A DNA stretch of 64,000 bases, taken from the NCBI GenBank assembly GCA_001792895.1, contig MARA01000006.1, positions 124,001-188,000 on the forward strand, in the 5' to 3' direction. A program made the position numbers and the translations under genes. Shown here piece by piece: positions 46,312-58,503 of the stretch. The DNA is from Lentinus brumalis. Its lineage: Eukaryota > Basidiomycota > Agaricomycetes > Polyporales > Polyporaceae. The notes beneath the pieces were generated by a model. The model saw only the letters and a program-made list of their open reading frames with translations. It was not told where the DNA came from and did no database searches. Every line of letters begins with the position of its first letter. Position 1 is the first letter of the stretch.

Positions 46312-47699
46312 ATGTCGATGCAGGTCCATGCCCCCACCCCGGTGTTGTCCATCCAGCCTATGTCGCCATCCCTTCCACAAAGCGCGCGTCCCCGCTCAAG
46401 ATCAAGACCAGGGTCGACCTCTCGTCCCTCCTCACCTCTGACTTCCACCGTCCCACTGCCACAACGTCCCCCAATGCCTCGTCCTCCAAGTCGGTCTGAA
46501 CGCCTCCTCCGCGATACTTTGCGCCGTGCAGAGGAGCAGGAACGCATGATGAACCCCCCTCCTGCGCTGTTTGGGTTGTCCCCTCCCGCCCCGAACTCCA
46601 ACGTGCCCCCGGCTGTCGCACAGATGTTTGGTCCGTGTCGGCTCACCGCCGCGGCACATGGTGGCAGGCGTCACCGTCGCAACACGTCTTCGTCAGTACA
46701 GTCTGACTCTTCCTGCGACTACTTCGACGGAGAGGTAGTAGACGAGGATAGTCAAGAGGACGAGGATGACAATGGGTGGCCGTGGCGTGATGTCAGTGCA
46801 GGATCGTCATCGTCCGGGCATGACCACAGCTATCTCCCCACTCGTACGACATCCAGCAGCAATGTGGAGGGTACGTTGTACCGCACCCCAGTATCACCCT
46901 CCCCTGCCCGCGTGCAATTGCAGCGTGCGGCGAAGTCCTCGTCTTCCGTTCCTCGGAGACACTCGCACTCCCAGTCGGTCTCGCGTGTTGCCGCCCATCT
47001 CCCGTCTCGAGCAACCATGGACGCAGAACACACCCTTACGCCGCACGAGGCAGTGCTACGCAGTAAGCTGGAGGGTGTGCTGAACAGCGCCAAGGTGCAG
47101 GATAGAAGAACACGGAGCGTCGAGCGCCGCGATCCCGATAGCGGCTTCAGCAGCGGTAGTGGCAACTCCATGGCAAGTAGCAGGAACATGAGCGGCGAAG
47201 GCGACTTTTTCTTTGGCGCAAATGGCGACGTACGTATCCCGTTGTCGTCCTCCGCATTCGGCATCGCTGATCCTCATATGTCTCAACAGTCCAGCTTGAC
47301 GTCATCTAACTCCTGCGACGGCAGACACAGGTCGGCGACGAATGGTCCATCGTCACCGCGTGCGCATTCTCGAGCTCTGCACATGGCCCCACGCGCCTCT
47401 CCTCGGTCGGCGCACAGGTCGCTATCGTCACAGGGGGTAGCTCTGCCAGTAACGCCAGCCCTCTCACGCCACCACCTTCCCCACCATTCAACGCGCGTCA
47501 AGCTGCTGCACAGTGCAGAGCGATGGACGGGTACATCTCATTTGCGACCATCGAAGGCCTCGGCGTTCCTGAAGGCAACGACGACGATTCCGATGAGGAG
47601 GCGAAGTCACGCAGCCGATGGTTCCAGTGGCTTCACATCTCTGGGAAGACCGCACCACACGAGCGTGCTCGTGGGTGGAGCGAAAGCTCGTCAAGATAA
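46312..47699 (+). CDS. Uncharacterised serine-rich protein, probably conserved in Agaricomycetes
   Basis: Exon 1 is 46312-47229 (306 codons), joined over a clean 60-nt intron (GTACGT...AACAG) to 47290. Protein-like blocks stand out from the Ser/Pro-rich background: SERLLRDTLRRAEEQERMM, ALFGLSPPAP, LTPHEAVLRSKLEGVLNSAK and, at the end, RAMDGYISFATIEGLGVPEG followed by RSRWFQWLH. The last block lies in a different frame from the start of exon 2. Either a very short intron (47418-47458, donor GTCGCT) or one missing G in the G-run near 47433-47437 reconciles them. With the short intron the total is 1287 nt, 428 residues, ending at the TAA at 47697-47699. No domain, signal peptide or membrane segment is visible, and I assign no function. 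Confidence 0.58.
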
Positions 47700-50416
47700 C
47701 TTAACGCGGCGACGTCTTGTGGGTCTTCGGGACCGTTGCCGTGTTCGACGACGTGCTGCTGGGTCGCGCGACCTCCGCTGCCTCTGGTTCCGCCGGCGTG
47801 ACTCACAGCGCTGGGTATCCATCCTCGCCTCATTCGCATGCCCGCATCATCATCGCTAGAAGAATATCTATACATCTATGCCTCGCCATCGTATGCTCTG
47901 CTCTGCTGTTGTTCATTAGCATCACATCACACTATCCACACCTACATCATCTCACCATCCACATCCTATTCCATCAGTAATCACATCGCCCCTCGGACAA
48001 GACGCCAGCCGACAACAACTGACCCCCCAGACTACCCCCGAGATACGCCCGCCCGCCCATCCCCTGTTCCCGCACCATCGCGCGCCCGGAGGCCTCCGGC
48101 GCACGATCCATGCCCACTTCACGATCATCATATCATGCCACGACTTCCTTGCTGCCGCGTGACGGCGGTGCTCGATTCACGCTCGCGAAGAGTGCCGCCC
48201 CCGGCGTGGGGAAGAAAAGGAGAGGCACCTCTCCCGGTCCCTTCTCACTTATTCTCGTTTATGACTTTGCGATGATTCATTCTCGATATGTCTTCTTACG
48301 ACTCTGGACGGATGATGATTTTGAATTTCATTCAGAATGCCACGATAGTTCTTGTTTCGCTCCTCTGTTGGAGTTTGTTTACGTGCATGCGGGGTGTACT
48401 TGTATTATCGGGAGAGAACGCGTACGTACACGGGCTCGACTAGTCAGTAGTCGCGTAGTCTGCAGGCCTCGGATCGTAGTCGCTGTATTCTGTTCGTAAT
48501 CGCTAGCAATGAAACTCACTTAAACACAAGCTTCCGACCTCGTGTGCACTCAAGGTCGCGCGCGTTGCGCACGGGCCTTTGGGCTATGTACACACTCACG
48601 CCGGCGGTCTTCGGATTGATAATAGATATTATCACTGATGAAGTTTGAGCCTCTGACCTCCTCTGACCCAATGACCGTCCAGGAACACCTCAAGTGCTTC
48701 TCAATGCATCCGTCGATGGGTTTGTATTCACTTTGAGGCTGTCACCAACACCCTCAGGGCTATCGAAAGCGCATCGTTCAGTGGCGTCCACATCTTCCCA
48801 ATTCGAGCTATCAAGTCCCTGCCATTTTGAATACCGCGGCCTTCATCCAGTGGCTCGTGGCCCATGGTAGAGAGGAGGGTCCCCGAGAAGTTCTATTTGG
48901 AAGAGGCCTATCGTACAGGAACAGCGTTGATCCCTGGAATCTGGATGATCCCCCACTTCCGCCATGTACGCGGTGGGGATGCAGCTTCGCAGATGAAATT
49001 CACCGTCCGCGATAGGTGACAGCATCGATACCCAAGGACCACGCAGGCATCGATGGCAGACTCGACCGTCCACCGTCCAACATGAGGCCTTCGCGGGACT
49101 TGCTGGAGGAGCTCGTGTCTTGCCCACATCGACGATATCGGATAGACGACTGTGCGGTCGACCATGAGAACGAAGAAGAGGCCTCAGGCCTGTGCGTCCC
49201 CACCATGGTTGAAATGATGATGAGTGCTTCTTCCGCGTTCACTGAGGGCTGGAGAAGATACAACGGGTAGCTTCCATCTCCTTCATTCCATGCGCCGCCG
49301 GCGAACCAAGATGCTCTCCTCCGGCGGCGCGGATCTGCACGGCGAAGTTCTCCGCCTCCAACCCGCACAGCGCTAGTAGCGGCATCGTGTAAGGTGCGAT
49401 CTAAGAGGACTACACGAGACACGGGCAGAGATCACCTGTGCTCAATGGCTGGCCCAGAAGAATCAGCACGCAAGTATACGGGGACATTAACACTCACGGA
49501 AGCAGAGTCGCACCGCCGAGGAGGCTGTGCTTCTGCGGACTCGTGAACTTGTGCGTTGGCTTCTGAACCGGTTTGACAGAACGCTCTCTGCGCAGATATC
49601 GCCAGCGCAAGATCTCTGCGTGCCAGGCGTCTCAATCGGGGGCCCGGTATGTCGTGGCAGCCCAGGGACAGAACCCAGGAAGCAGCGCCTGTGCACTGTG
49701 CAGCAACATGAACCCCAGATCTGTCGCCCTGCCCAGGCTGGTGACTACAGAATCAAATGCTCACCAGCGCTGTTCGAAGTGGGAGGCTAGGGTGAGCTAG
49801 CACGAAGCTATGGACGTAACTCTGTTCCTCCTCGAATCCGACATAGACGCATGGGCACGATGGTCCAGAGGTGGAGGTAAAGTGGCAGTCCACCGAAAGA
49901 ACAGCCAGCAGGGCTCCGCGCGAAGGTTTGAACTAGGTCATTGACACTGGCAGGTACGAGAGGCGAACTTCTCCAACGTCCCGGCCCTTTCAACGCCGCA
50001 GGCTGGGTGCGTCGTTCAAAGTGAGTTGGCCTGGAGACAATAGACGATCCTTGGAGATTTGTCAAGTAAGTACCAGTTGCGAAGGCACCAATATGTTGAT
50101 GGCGGGACTTGGCAAGACGACTAGACAGCAGGCGCCGGGAGTGCAAGGCTTGTCGGCAATTCCCTTATCAGGACGGTGCGACTCATTAATAAGTATAACG
50201 TCATCCTCAAGTCTGGAGGAATCTTCGGTGATATTGTATCTACTACTACACTTTAATTGACGTGACGCCCTTGGACATGCTATACGGTACAGGTAGGGGG
50301 CTCAGGGGTATGGTCAAATAAGTAAGTCCGTGATAGTCTAGAGAGAACTTGAATAAGTAGATCCGAGTCGTGACAGTCGTGCAGTCATAATCGGAGGCGG
50401 CGTAAGCACACTACGG
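47700..50416. other. 2.7-kb interval, nothing supported
   Basis: The first 800 bases are pyrimidine-rich and probably 3' UTR and flank. Between 49000 and 49400 a minus-strand frame reads ALCGLEAENFAVQIRAAGG and then stops; this may be a relic. The rest shows no coding signal. Confidence 0.4.
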
Positions 50417-51244
50417 CTACCATAGTATATGCGGCCAGCGGTCGGACACTGCAAAAATTCTCAGTATGAAGTAACAATTGCACGATGGGACGAGCTCACC
50501 GACACCAGTCATGGGCGCGTACGACATGCACCAGCCGGCTTGGAAGGTTGGGATGATGGCAGGGATCCAAGCAGATGTCGTTAAAGGGGTGCCGTACCAT
50601 GAGTTACTTGGCCACCACCCATTGTTGGCGGTAGCGGGAACGGCCGACTGTCCGTAGCTTGAAGGAGTCCAAGCATGAACTTCCGGTGTGCTCACGAATT
50701 GCATTGGTCGTTGCGGTGATGCTTCACGGTACTTCGGAGGGTGTCCAGGAGAGACAGAATAGCATGTCTCGGAGTCCGAGTCCCACTCGGACCGCTGACC
50801 ATAAGCCGAGCTTATCCGGGACACGGACAGCAGTTCGTCGATAGCCTGATTGGAAGAATTCAGTGTGAATGAGAGGGGATTATTCTACGTGAATGAGCGT
50901 ACCATAACGAAGTCCCACATTTCCCTGGCGCAGTGCAACCGTTCGTCGGACCAAGTCTCCGGCAGTGAAATGAACCTGAGTAACGGTCAGCTCTGTGAAC
51001 GGACACCGGGAGAGCTCAGAGCAAGCACGTACTGCTGATAGCGTCTCTCGTACTCGCGGATATCCACAAGTGGCAATTCGTTGCGCAGCAAGTCTACTAT
51101 CTTCACGGCCCCGTCCACATAGCGATCCGTTCTAACGCGTTTGGATTGATTGGATTCGAGGCCATCCAACCATCCACACAAGTGAGGCTTCTCGACATTG
51201 TACTTGATATCTTGTATGACCGAGACGGTCTCTGCTGAAGGCAT
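50417..51244 (-). CDS. Uncharacterised four-exon gene
   Basis: Not recognised. Exons: 51033-51244, 50903-50975, 50500-50845 and 50417-50448, total 663 nt, 220 residues; introns of 57, 57 and 51 nt are all GT-AG with matching phases, which argues for a real gene. The N-terminal half looks helical and globular: VSVIQDIKYNVEKPHLCGWL, DGAVKIVDLLRNELPLVDIR, EYERRYQQFISLPETWSDER and CAREMWDFVMAIDELLSVSR. The C-terminal half is rich in Ser, Pro, Trp and Tyr and low in charge, like a disordered tail. There is no signal peptide or membrane segment. The last intron (50449-50499) is a multiple of three and open, so it may be retained. It stands alone in a gene-poor stretch. Confidence 0.6.
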
Positions 51245-52583
51245 CGTGAATGATGGGTGAGATTTGGGGGGAATGAAGAGCTGCTACCTTGCCATCCCCA
51301 AAAATGCGCCACTTTATAGGAGTGTGGCGAGTGGCCCCATTGCAGTGGCCCGCGCCCTGCACGATTGGTGATATACCTGAGCTCGCCGATTCGGTATATT
51401 CGCTGAACAAAGGGCGGTGTCCTTATGTGCTGCGGTTGTCGAAGCAACGGCGATTGTGTCAAGTGAACAGTGGCCAAATTTGGCCAGTAGCGGCGTGACG
51501 ATGCTCTGTTCGGTAGGTCGGACACGTTGTGCTGAGGACAACTGCCAGCATAGAAGAAGGCAGCTTGTGTAGTCACTAGGAGGCTGTGGCGTAACACATA
51601 GACCGAATTGGCGTTCCTTTCTCCTGCCAACTAGGACAAAGCGCCGCTATTCATCAGCGCGAGGGTCTCGGGAGACGACTTCCCAATTATTGTCCAGCAA
51701 CTTCGATCCGTATCAAACAGGACCGAAAGGACCGACAGAGGTCCACGCGCTGTGTTCTGAGCGCAAGAGGTACTTAGCTTCAGCGGGCCTGCCGGCGGCG
51801 ATGGCCAGTGCATCCTGATAGCGGTACATGCACTCATGTTCTGGAAGGCGGTCTGACTCCGTGGCTCAAGGGGAGCTGCCCTGCAAGAGGAGTACTTATA
51901 AAGTCGAACTGGACTCGAGCCTGAGGCAACTTGAACGTACGGCATCGTCGGTCCGTCGGCGCGCCCCGTGCCGCCGTTACTGAGCCTTATTAGCGCCGAC
52001 ACCCTTCGACAGAATTTGGCAATACGACCTCAACGTCAACTTCGGCGGGACGTCCATTAATTCTGCACTTAAGCGGATGCAATGTCCAGCTCGCTCCGTG
52101 GAGCGGATGTGCCCGAATGTGACCGTGCTACATGATTTCGTTGGTGAGCTGGGCGTAAGTACATACCCACGTCAAGTGCTGCATGTCTCACGCGGATGCT
52201 AGTAAGATAACCAGACTCGCATCGTTTTTCTAGCCGTCACTTCCATTGCAGCAGTAAGCTACAGGTCGGCTTGGAGCTGGTAAGCTGCTACTCTTCTCCG
52301 ATATAGGCCGCAATCTGATGAAGTCGAGCAGTGAAGTCCGTCGTGCACGGGATCCGCCGACACGTCAACCGCCTGCAAAGAGTTGGCGAAGAGTCTCACT
52401 TCCTATAACCAGCTTTGTCACGGGGTGGCAAGCGCAGTATCACCACTCACAGCGGCAGACGTACTTCTGAAGCGGCCGCGGAACAAGTCCATATATACGT
52501 AGATACGGTGAGAAACTGCTCAAAAGCACCACCTGCTATCTCCCTCCTCGCTACTCAACACACTCCCCTCTCCCTACAGTGTT
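51245..52583. other. 1.3-kb promoter-side interval
   Basis: Lies between the uncharacterised gene (-) and permease 1 (+), which diverge. No coding signal was seen. The right end contains the permease TATA box. Confidence 0.45.
52491..52497 (+). promoter_or_regulatory. Probable TATA box of permease 1
   Basis: ATATATA about 87-93 bases before the ATG, followed by a CT-rich leader. Permease 2 has a TATATA string at a similar distance, which supports both. Confidence 0.6.
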
Positions 52584-54800
52584 ATGTCCCAAGAAATTGA
52601 GAAGCTTGATTCTGTCTCTGTTGAGAAGTCGCGCTCAGATGTGGAGGCTGATGTTGTCAGTGTCCCCGCTCCCCATGGTCTCAAGCGACAAATGAAAGAC
52701 AGACACATCACAATGATCAGGCATGGTCACTGCGCTGCTCATCCTTACCGCCTACTGACCCTTTCACGTAGTATCGGAGGTGAATATTTGTATTGAACCT
52801 GCGACCCGGCATGGCTTCACCTACACGCCTTCAAGGCGTTATCGGGACTGGTTTGTTCCTAGGGACGGCTTCTGTCTTGCAAACGGCCGGCCCCGTAGGC
52901 ATGTTACTGGCATACCTCATAATTGGGTCGATCTGCTACACTGTCATGGTAAGTTGGCGCATTTTGTCCTTCGAATGTCTCACTGTCGCCAGATATCCCT
53001 TGGAGAAATGATTGCCTTTCTCCCACTCCCTGGCGGGCATCTCACTTTGGCCGAGCGCTTCGTAGATCGAGCGTTGTCCTTCACACTTGGGTGGCTGTAT
53101 TGTGAGCTGACCGGCTCAACGTCCCATTGTGTCCCCTCTGACATACAACCTAGGGTATAATTGGGCAATTACTCTTCCTGCCGAGCTCAGCTCAGCTGCT
53201 GTCGTGATCCGCTACTGGTCAGTTCAGTATCAGAACACGCGATCAATCCACCGAATTGACAGTGGTATACAGGAACGAGTCGGTCAACACTGCGGTCTGG
53301 ATTACCATGTGCCTTGTCGTGGTTCTCGTGATCAACGCATTTGGAGCTGGTACGTGTCTGCATGAATTCTCAGCAGTATAAGGGCCAATCGTATGTAGGT
53401 GCTTACGGAGAGGCCGAGTGCATCTTCGCTTCCATCAAGGTCGTCACAATATCTGGCTTGCTAATCCTAGGTCTTGTCCTCGACCTCGGCGGAGGACCTA
53501 ACCACGACCGCATTGGTTTTCGGTACTGGAAGAATCCAGGCCCCTTTGTTCAGTATGACGGTATTGCTGGAGCGAAGGGTCGTTTCATGGGCTGGTTCGC
53601 TGTTATGCCCCAGGTTGCCTTTGCATACGTGGGGACTGAAATTGTGGCGGTACACACATCAACATCGCAGGCAAAGCCAAGTATGCGAAGTGCTGACGAG
53701 CAACGATGTCTCCCCAGATCGCTGGGGCGGAGGTGAAGAATCCCCGAAAAAACATACCGAAGGCTATTCGCAGCATCTACATCCGACTGCTCCTATTCTA
53801 CCTGGGCGGCGTCACAGTCATGGGATTGCTCGTTCCCTCAAACGACCCTCGACTGAGTCTTGCGAGCATAAGTGCGACCGCGGCCGCGTCACCCTTCGTC
53901 ATCGCCATCAGCAACGCTGGTATCAAAGTTCTGCCGTCTGTGCGTATATTCCGCGATTCGAGGGGCCTGTCATGATTTCTGAGACCCGCATATACAGATC
54001 ATCAACGCCGCCATACTATCGTCAGCATGGTCTGCTTCAAATAGCGACCTGTACAGCAGCTCGAGGGCGCTTTGTAAGTACCGACTTCATTTGTTACTGT
54101 TCTAGCCCGTCTTTCGTTCCTCTGATGGCATCGCGTCCAGATGGCCTTGCGCTGAACGGGAACGCTCCAAGGATATTCATGAAGGTCACGTCCAACGGTC
54201 TGCCTTGGGTCTCTGTGGCATTTTCCGCCGTCTTCGGCCTTCTGGCGTTCATGGGTATCTCAAGCGGCAGTGGCAAGGTCTTCGCATGGTTCGTGAACAT
54301 GTAAGCGACTATCACAACTGGCGCAAGTCATAGAGTCCAACTAACTATTGATTAGGATTGCCGTCGCCGGCTTAACCAGCTGGCTCGGTATCGCGCTAAC
54401 GTACATTCGGTTCCACCGCGGGTTGCGAGCCCAAGGAATCGATCGCCGGACACTGCCATACAAGTCACCTTTCCAGCCGTTCGCCGCCTGGTACGCCGCC
54501 ATCGGTTGCACTGTCGTCCTGATCGTAAGTCGCTGTCGTCTTCGCCTACACGTCACTTATCGGGTTTTGTTGTAGTTCAGTGGGTGGCCCATATTCCTCA
54601 AAGGACACTGGAGAACGGATACATTCGTCACCACCTACCTACCGTTGATGCTGTTCCCGATTCTCTACATCGGCGCGAAGTTATGGGCGCGCACTCCACT
54701 GGTGCCATATGATGAGATGGACTTCAAGTCGGGATATAAGGAAGAATTGGATACCACTGCGTACGTACCATCGGGTTTCCTGAGTACGTTCCGTGGCTGA
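52584..54800 (+). CDS. Amino acid permease, YAT/APC family, copy 1
   Basis: A plasma-membrane importer of amino acids with about 12 membrane spans. Exons: 52584-52720, 52772-52779, 52836-52948, 52993-53101, 53154-53217, 53273-53349, 53399-53649, 53718-53939, 53998-54073, 54141-54300, 54356-54524 and 54576-54800, total 1611 nt, 536 residues. The family start RQMKDRHITMIRSIGGVIGT is built across an 8-nt exon (TATCGGAG). Then come FLGTASVLQTAGPVGMLLAY, ISLGEMIAFLPLPGGHLTLA, EVKNPRKNIPKAIRSIYIRL and, near the C-terminus, RRTLPYKSPFQPFAAWYAAI. Intron 1 starts with GC (AG then GCATGG) where copy 2 has GT. The end may differ: a donor near 54757 could lead to a short alternative tail. This is the left member of a tandem pair with identical exon layout. 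Confidence 0.92.
52772..52779 (+). other. 8-nt coding microexon of permease 1
   Basis: Flanked by AG and GT; it supplies the Ile-Gly-Gly of the conserved SIGGVIGTGLF motif. The same 8-nt exon exists in permease 2 (56032-56039), so it predates the duplication. Confidence 0.85.
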
Positions 54801-55822
54801 CGATAGCAATTTCGAGCTGCAGACACGAAGGACTTGCGCGACGAAGCTGGATGAAGCGGGCTAGGGCTCAACTTATTCGTCTTCGTAAATCGTATGAAGG
54901 CTAGTGTTCTCCCTCCCAGTTGTACCAAGATGCTGGCTCGTGTCTGGGCAGGAGCCATCCCTACGACTGCCAGTAGAGGGTATCCTTATCTTCAAGTTGA
55001 ACTATAGACATGGTTGATCTTCCGTCGTTCCACAGAGTGTGCCCCAAGTTGGAACTTGCGGAGGAACGGGCGCCGTTGCATCCCAAACCCCGGATTTTGC
55101 CACCACTGGCGCCAAACTCCAATTGCGGCAGACTCTCGGATTGTACCTTGCGTTCGTGTGCTCGAACCACATTCCGCCGTAAGGAGGATCAACACGTCGC
55201 GCAACACGATAGGTACGCCACTTCTGTACGCGCAACGTTGACCTATCCGAGCCAGGAGTGGCTGGTGTCCTTGGACTACGGGGTTCAAGGCGACTCCGGG
55301 TGGAGCTTCCTCTTCACTTCGTCCACACATCAAGCCGACTTCTGACGACGGGCGATACGCCCTACATTCGAGCCGGGAGACGGATGCAATGGTGAGGGTT
55401 GTTTTGGTCCTGCTTATCGCGCTCTCGTAGCAGCTCTATCTCCAGGAACATCATTTTCAGTGACACGCAGCTGAACACTTGTTTCAAGGAAGCGTGCCAC
55501 CCCCAAGGAGCCGCTGGGTCATGCCGCGGGTGACCGTAGCGTCATGCATACACGAGAGACGACACCATGACTACATACCTGCAGCCCGTCTGCAGCGTCA
55601 GACTACATACTTACTGCGCAGGTTCGGACGGTTTTCGGGTAGAAACCCGAGATCGTTCGCCCGATCCGAGTGTACCACATCACGGAGGTGAGTTCAGAAG
55701 TGTGTCGGCTGAGCGGACGCTCCCTGTGGTAATGTGGCCCTTGAATATATAACGAAGGTTGACAGATACACTCGGCCACATCGCGCCCTTCCCACCGACT
55801 CCCGTCTCCCGCCTCAGACGCG
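54801..55822. other. 1-kb spacer between the tandem permeases
   Basis: Holds the 3' flank of copy 1 and the promoter of copy 2. No coding signal was seen. Confidence 0.5.
55744..55751 (+). promoter_or_regulatory. Probable TATA box of permease 2
   Basis: AATATATA about 72-79 bases before the ATG, with a CT-rich leader between. Confidence 0.6.
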
Positions 55823-58233
55823 ATGGCGCCCGAAATCGAGAAGACCGGCGACTCTGCCTACGTCAGGAAAGCTCCCTCCTCCTCTGATGTGGAGGCCGAG
55901 ATGGTACTTGCGACTGTTAGCAAGGATGGTCTCAAACGTCAGATGAAGGACAGGCACATTGCCATGATCAGGTATGGAGCTTGTTATTCTCTACACCGTG
56001 TAGTTGCCGACTGATTGATTTGCTCCTTCAGCATCGGAGGTGCATTGCGACCTACTCTCCGGGTCTTATCGGCACTCACCAGTTTGAGCAGGCGTCATCG
56101 GTACCGGCTTGTTTTTGGGTACTGCAACAGCTCTGGAGACTGGAGGACCTCTGGGCATGCTGCTGGCATATGTTGCCGTCGGTTCGCTATGCTACACGGT
56201 TATGGTTAGTCTGTCTCCCACCTAATGATAGCCTCTGATTCTGATGAATGACCAATCCGCCGATGCAAGATCTCACTCGGAGAGATGGCCGCGTTTCTCC
56301 CAATACCGGGCGGGCATCTAACTTTCGCAGAACGTTTCGTCGACCCGGCACTGTCCTTCACTCTCGGCTGGTTATATTGTGAGCGTATTACTTCCTGTCG
56401 CCTTTCACACTCCAGACGACGAAGAACTAGGGTACAACTGGGCAATCATCCTACCAGCTGAGCTAAGTGCTGCCTCGGTGGTCATCAGCTACTGGTAAGC
56501 GGCGCCATGCTCTATTGATATTGAATACAGTGATGGGCCGACGTTGTATTCGCAGGAACAAGACGGTCAGCAGCGCGGTTTGGATTGCGTTATGCCTTGT
56601 CGTCGTGTTAACCATCAATATCTTCGGAGCTGGTGCATAACCCTTCTTCCGTATCTTCCGAGTTCGAGTGCTGAACGCTTACATCGCAGGTGCATACGGG
56701 GAAGCCGAGTTCATCTTTGCCTCCTTCAAGGTTATGACCATCGTAGGTTTGCTCATTCTGGGTCTTGTCCTCGACCTCGGTGGTGGACCGAATCACGACC
56801 GCATCGGCTTCCGGTACTGGAAGAATCCCGGCGCGTTTGTCCAGTTGGACGGCATCGGCGGGGCCAAGGGGCGTTTCCTAGCGTGGTCAGCTGTCATGTC
56901 GCAAGCGGCATTCTCGTTCATCGGAACGGAGGTTGTAGCGGTAAGCTCCGAGCGTATCTCCCAGTCGTGCCGACTTGACCGTGAGCGACCCACATAGATC
57001 GCAGGAGCTGAGGTCAAGAATCCACGCCGAAATATCCCCAAGGCCATCCGCAACGTCTACGTTCGCCTTCTGCTGTTCTACATCGGCGGCGTTTTCATCA
57101 TCGGACTTCTTGTGCCGTCCAACGACAAGAGGCTGAACATCGCCGATGGGACTGCAGCCGCTTCGCCTTTCGTCATTGCTATTGACAACGCTGGCATCAA
57201 GGTTCTGCCATCGGTAGGTCTTCGATGTGTGGTCCAGTCGCCCTTTCTGACCGCTCATTCGCCGTAGATCATCAATGCCGCCATCCTCACCTCGGCATGG
57301 TCAGCAGCTAACAGCGACTTATACTGCAGCTCGCGCGCACTCTGTAAGGATCATCTCACAGCGCAGGATGTGGATGCCCTGACGCCGCGCCGCAGACGGT
57401 CTCGCGCTCAATGGAAACGCGCCGAGTATCTTCCTCAAACTCACGCCACACGGGCTTCCATGGGTATCACTTGCGACATGCTCTGGTTTTGCCTTCCTGG
57501 CGTTCATGAGCACTTCAAACGGGGGTGGTAAGGTCTTCGGATGGTTCGCGAACATGTATGTCATTACACCAGCCCGCAGCCGCGTCAGCCGTGTTGCTGA
57601 CGTTTGGCATCCCTTGACCAGGACTGCGGTGGCCGGCCTATCCAGCTGGTTCGGCATAGCCGTCACGTACATTCGATTCCACCGCGGACTCAAGGCGCAG
57701 GGCATCGACCGCAAGACCCTTCCTTACAGATCGCCGTTGCAGCCGTTTGCTGGATGGTATGCCGCCATTGGATGTTTCATGGTCGCACTGGTCAGCACGC
57801 GTCCAAGACTACTATACCTCAGCTCATCACCTGCTTACTGTCTTCGTCAATACTTCATCATAGTTGAACGGATGGGCTGTCTTTCTGAAGGGTCATTGGC
57901 GTGCCGATACGTTCGTCACAAGTTATTTGCCGATGATGCTCTTCCCGGTCTTGTATGTGGGCGCGAAGCTGCGGACACGGGCACCGCTAGTACCGTACAC
58001 GGAGATGGATTTCCAGTCTGGCCTGCAGGAAGTCCTAGACGCGTCGTACGTGCCAGGTGGTATCTTTCTCCGATTGTCGCTCACCTGACAATAGAAAGGA
58101 AGACCCCCCACCTCGGAATTGGGTCGAGCGCATCTGGAGGAAGATAGTGGGTGCTATCCAAGTACCCGTCTCCGCGCCCGCTCGAGCTGATTATATGTGC
58201 AGATGTAGGATGTCCGAGAGTGCCGGCCCTTAG
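55823..58233 (+). CDS. Amino acid permease, YAT/APC family, copy 2
   Basis: Tandem paralogue of the permease to its left. Exons: 55823-55971, 56032-56039, 56092-56204, 56270-56378, 56431-56494, 56556-56632, 56690-56940, 56998-57213, 57268-57343, 57396-57555, 57622-57790, 57864-58045 and 58095-58233, total 1713 nt, 570 residues. Nine of the internal exons (2-7 and 9-11) have exactly the same length as in copy 1, including the 8-nt microexon. The core reads SIGGVIGTGLFLGTATALET, ISLGEMAAFLPIPGGHLTFA, EVKNPRRNIPKAIRNVYVRL and GIDRKTLPYRSPLQPFAGWY. After the last intron comes EDPPPRNWVERIWRKIV, a normal family C-terminus, which copy 1 lacks. All donors are GT here. The substrate cannot be read from sequence; nearby genes do not point to one. 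Confidence 0.93.
56032..56039 (+). other. 8-nt coding microexon of permease 2
   Basis: CATCGGAG between CAG and GTGCAT; the position and phase are identical to the microexon in permease 1. Confidence 0.85.
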
Positions 58234-58503
58234 GCCATGCCCCGTTTGTAGAATGATTGAGCATCATGGCGCCATGTATCGTTATTACGACTTGACTCAG
58301 ACTGAGAGCGAGTGCCAGCAATCATACAGCTCAGTGGCACTACAGGACCGCAACTTCCCGTGCCTGGTGCATTACTGGTGCATATGGGAACGCTGTGCCA
58401 CAATGATGTTATTATTAATCACCGCCATCGAAGACAGGCTACTAGTGAAGTTGCCTATCGCATATTCGCTCTCGACCATCGTTCCTGCGCTGGACAACCA
58501 ACG

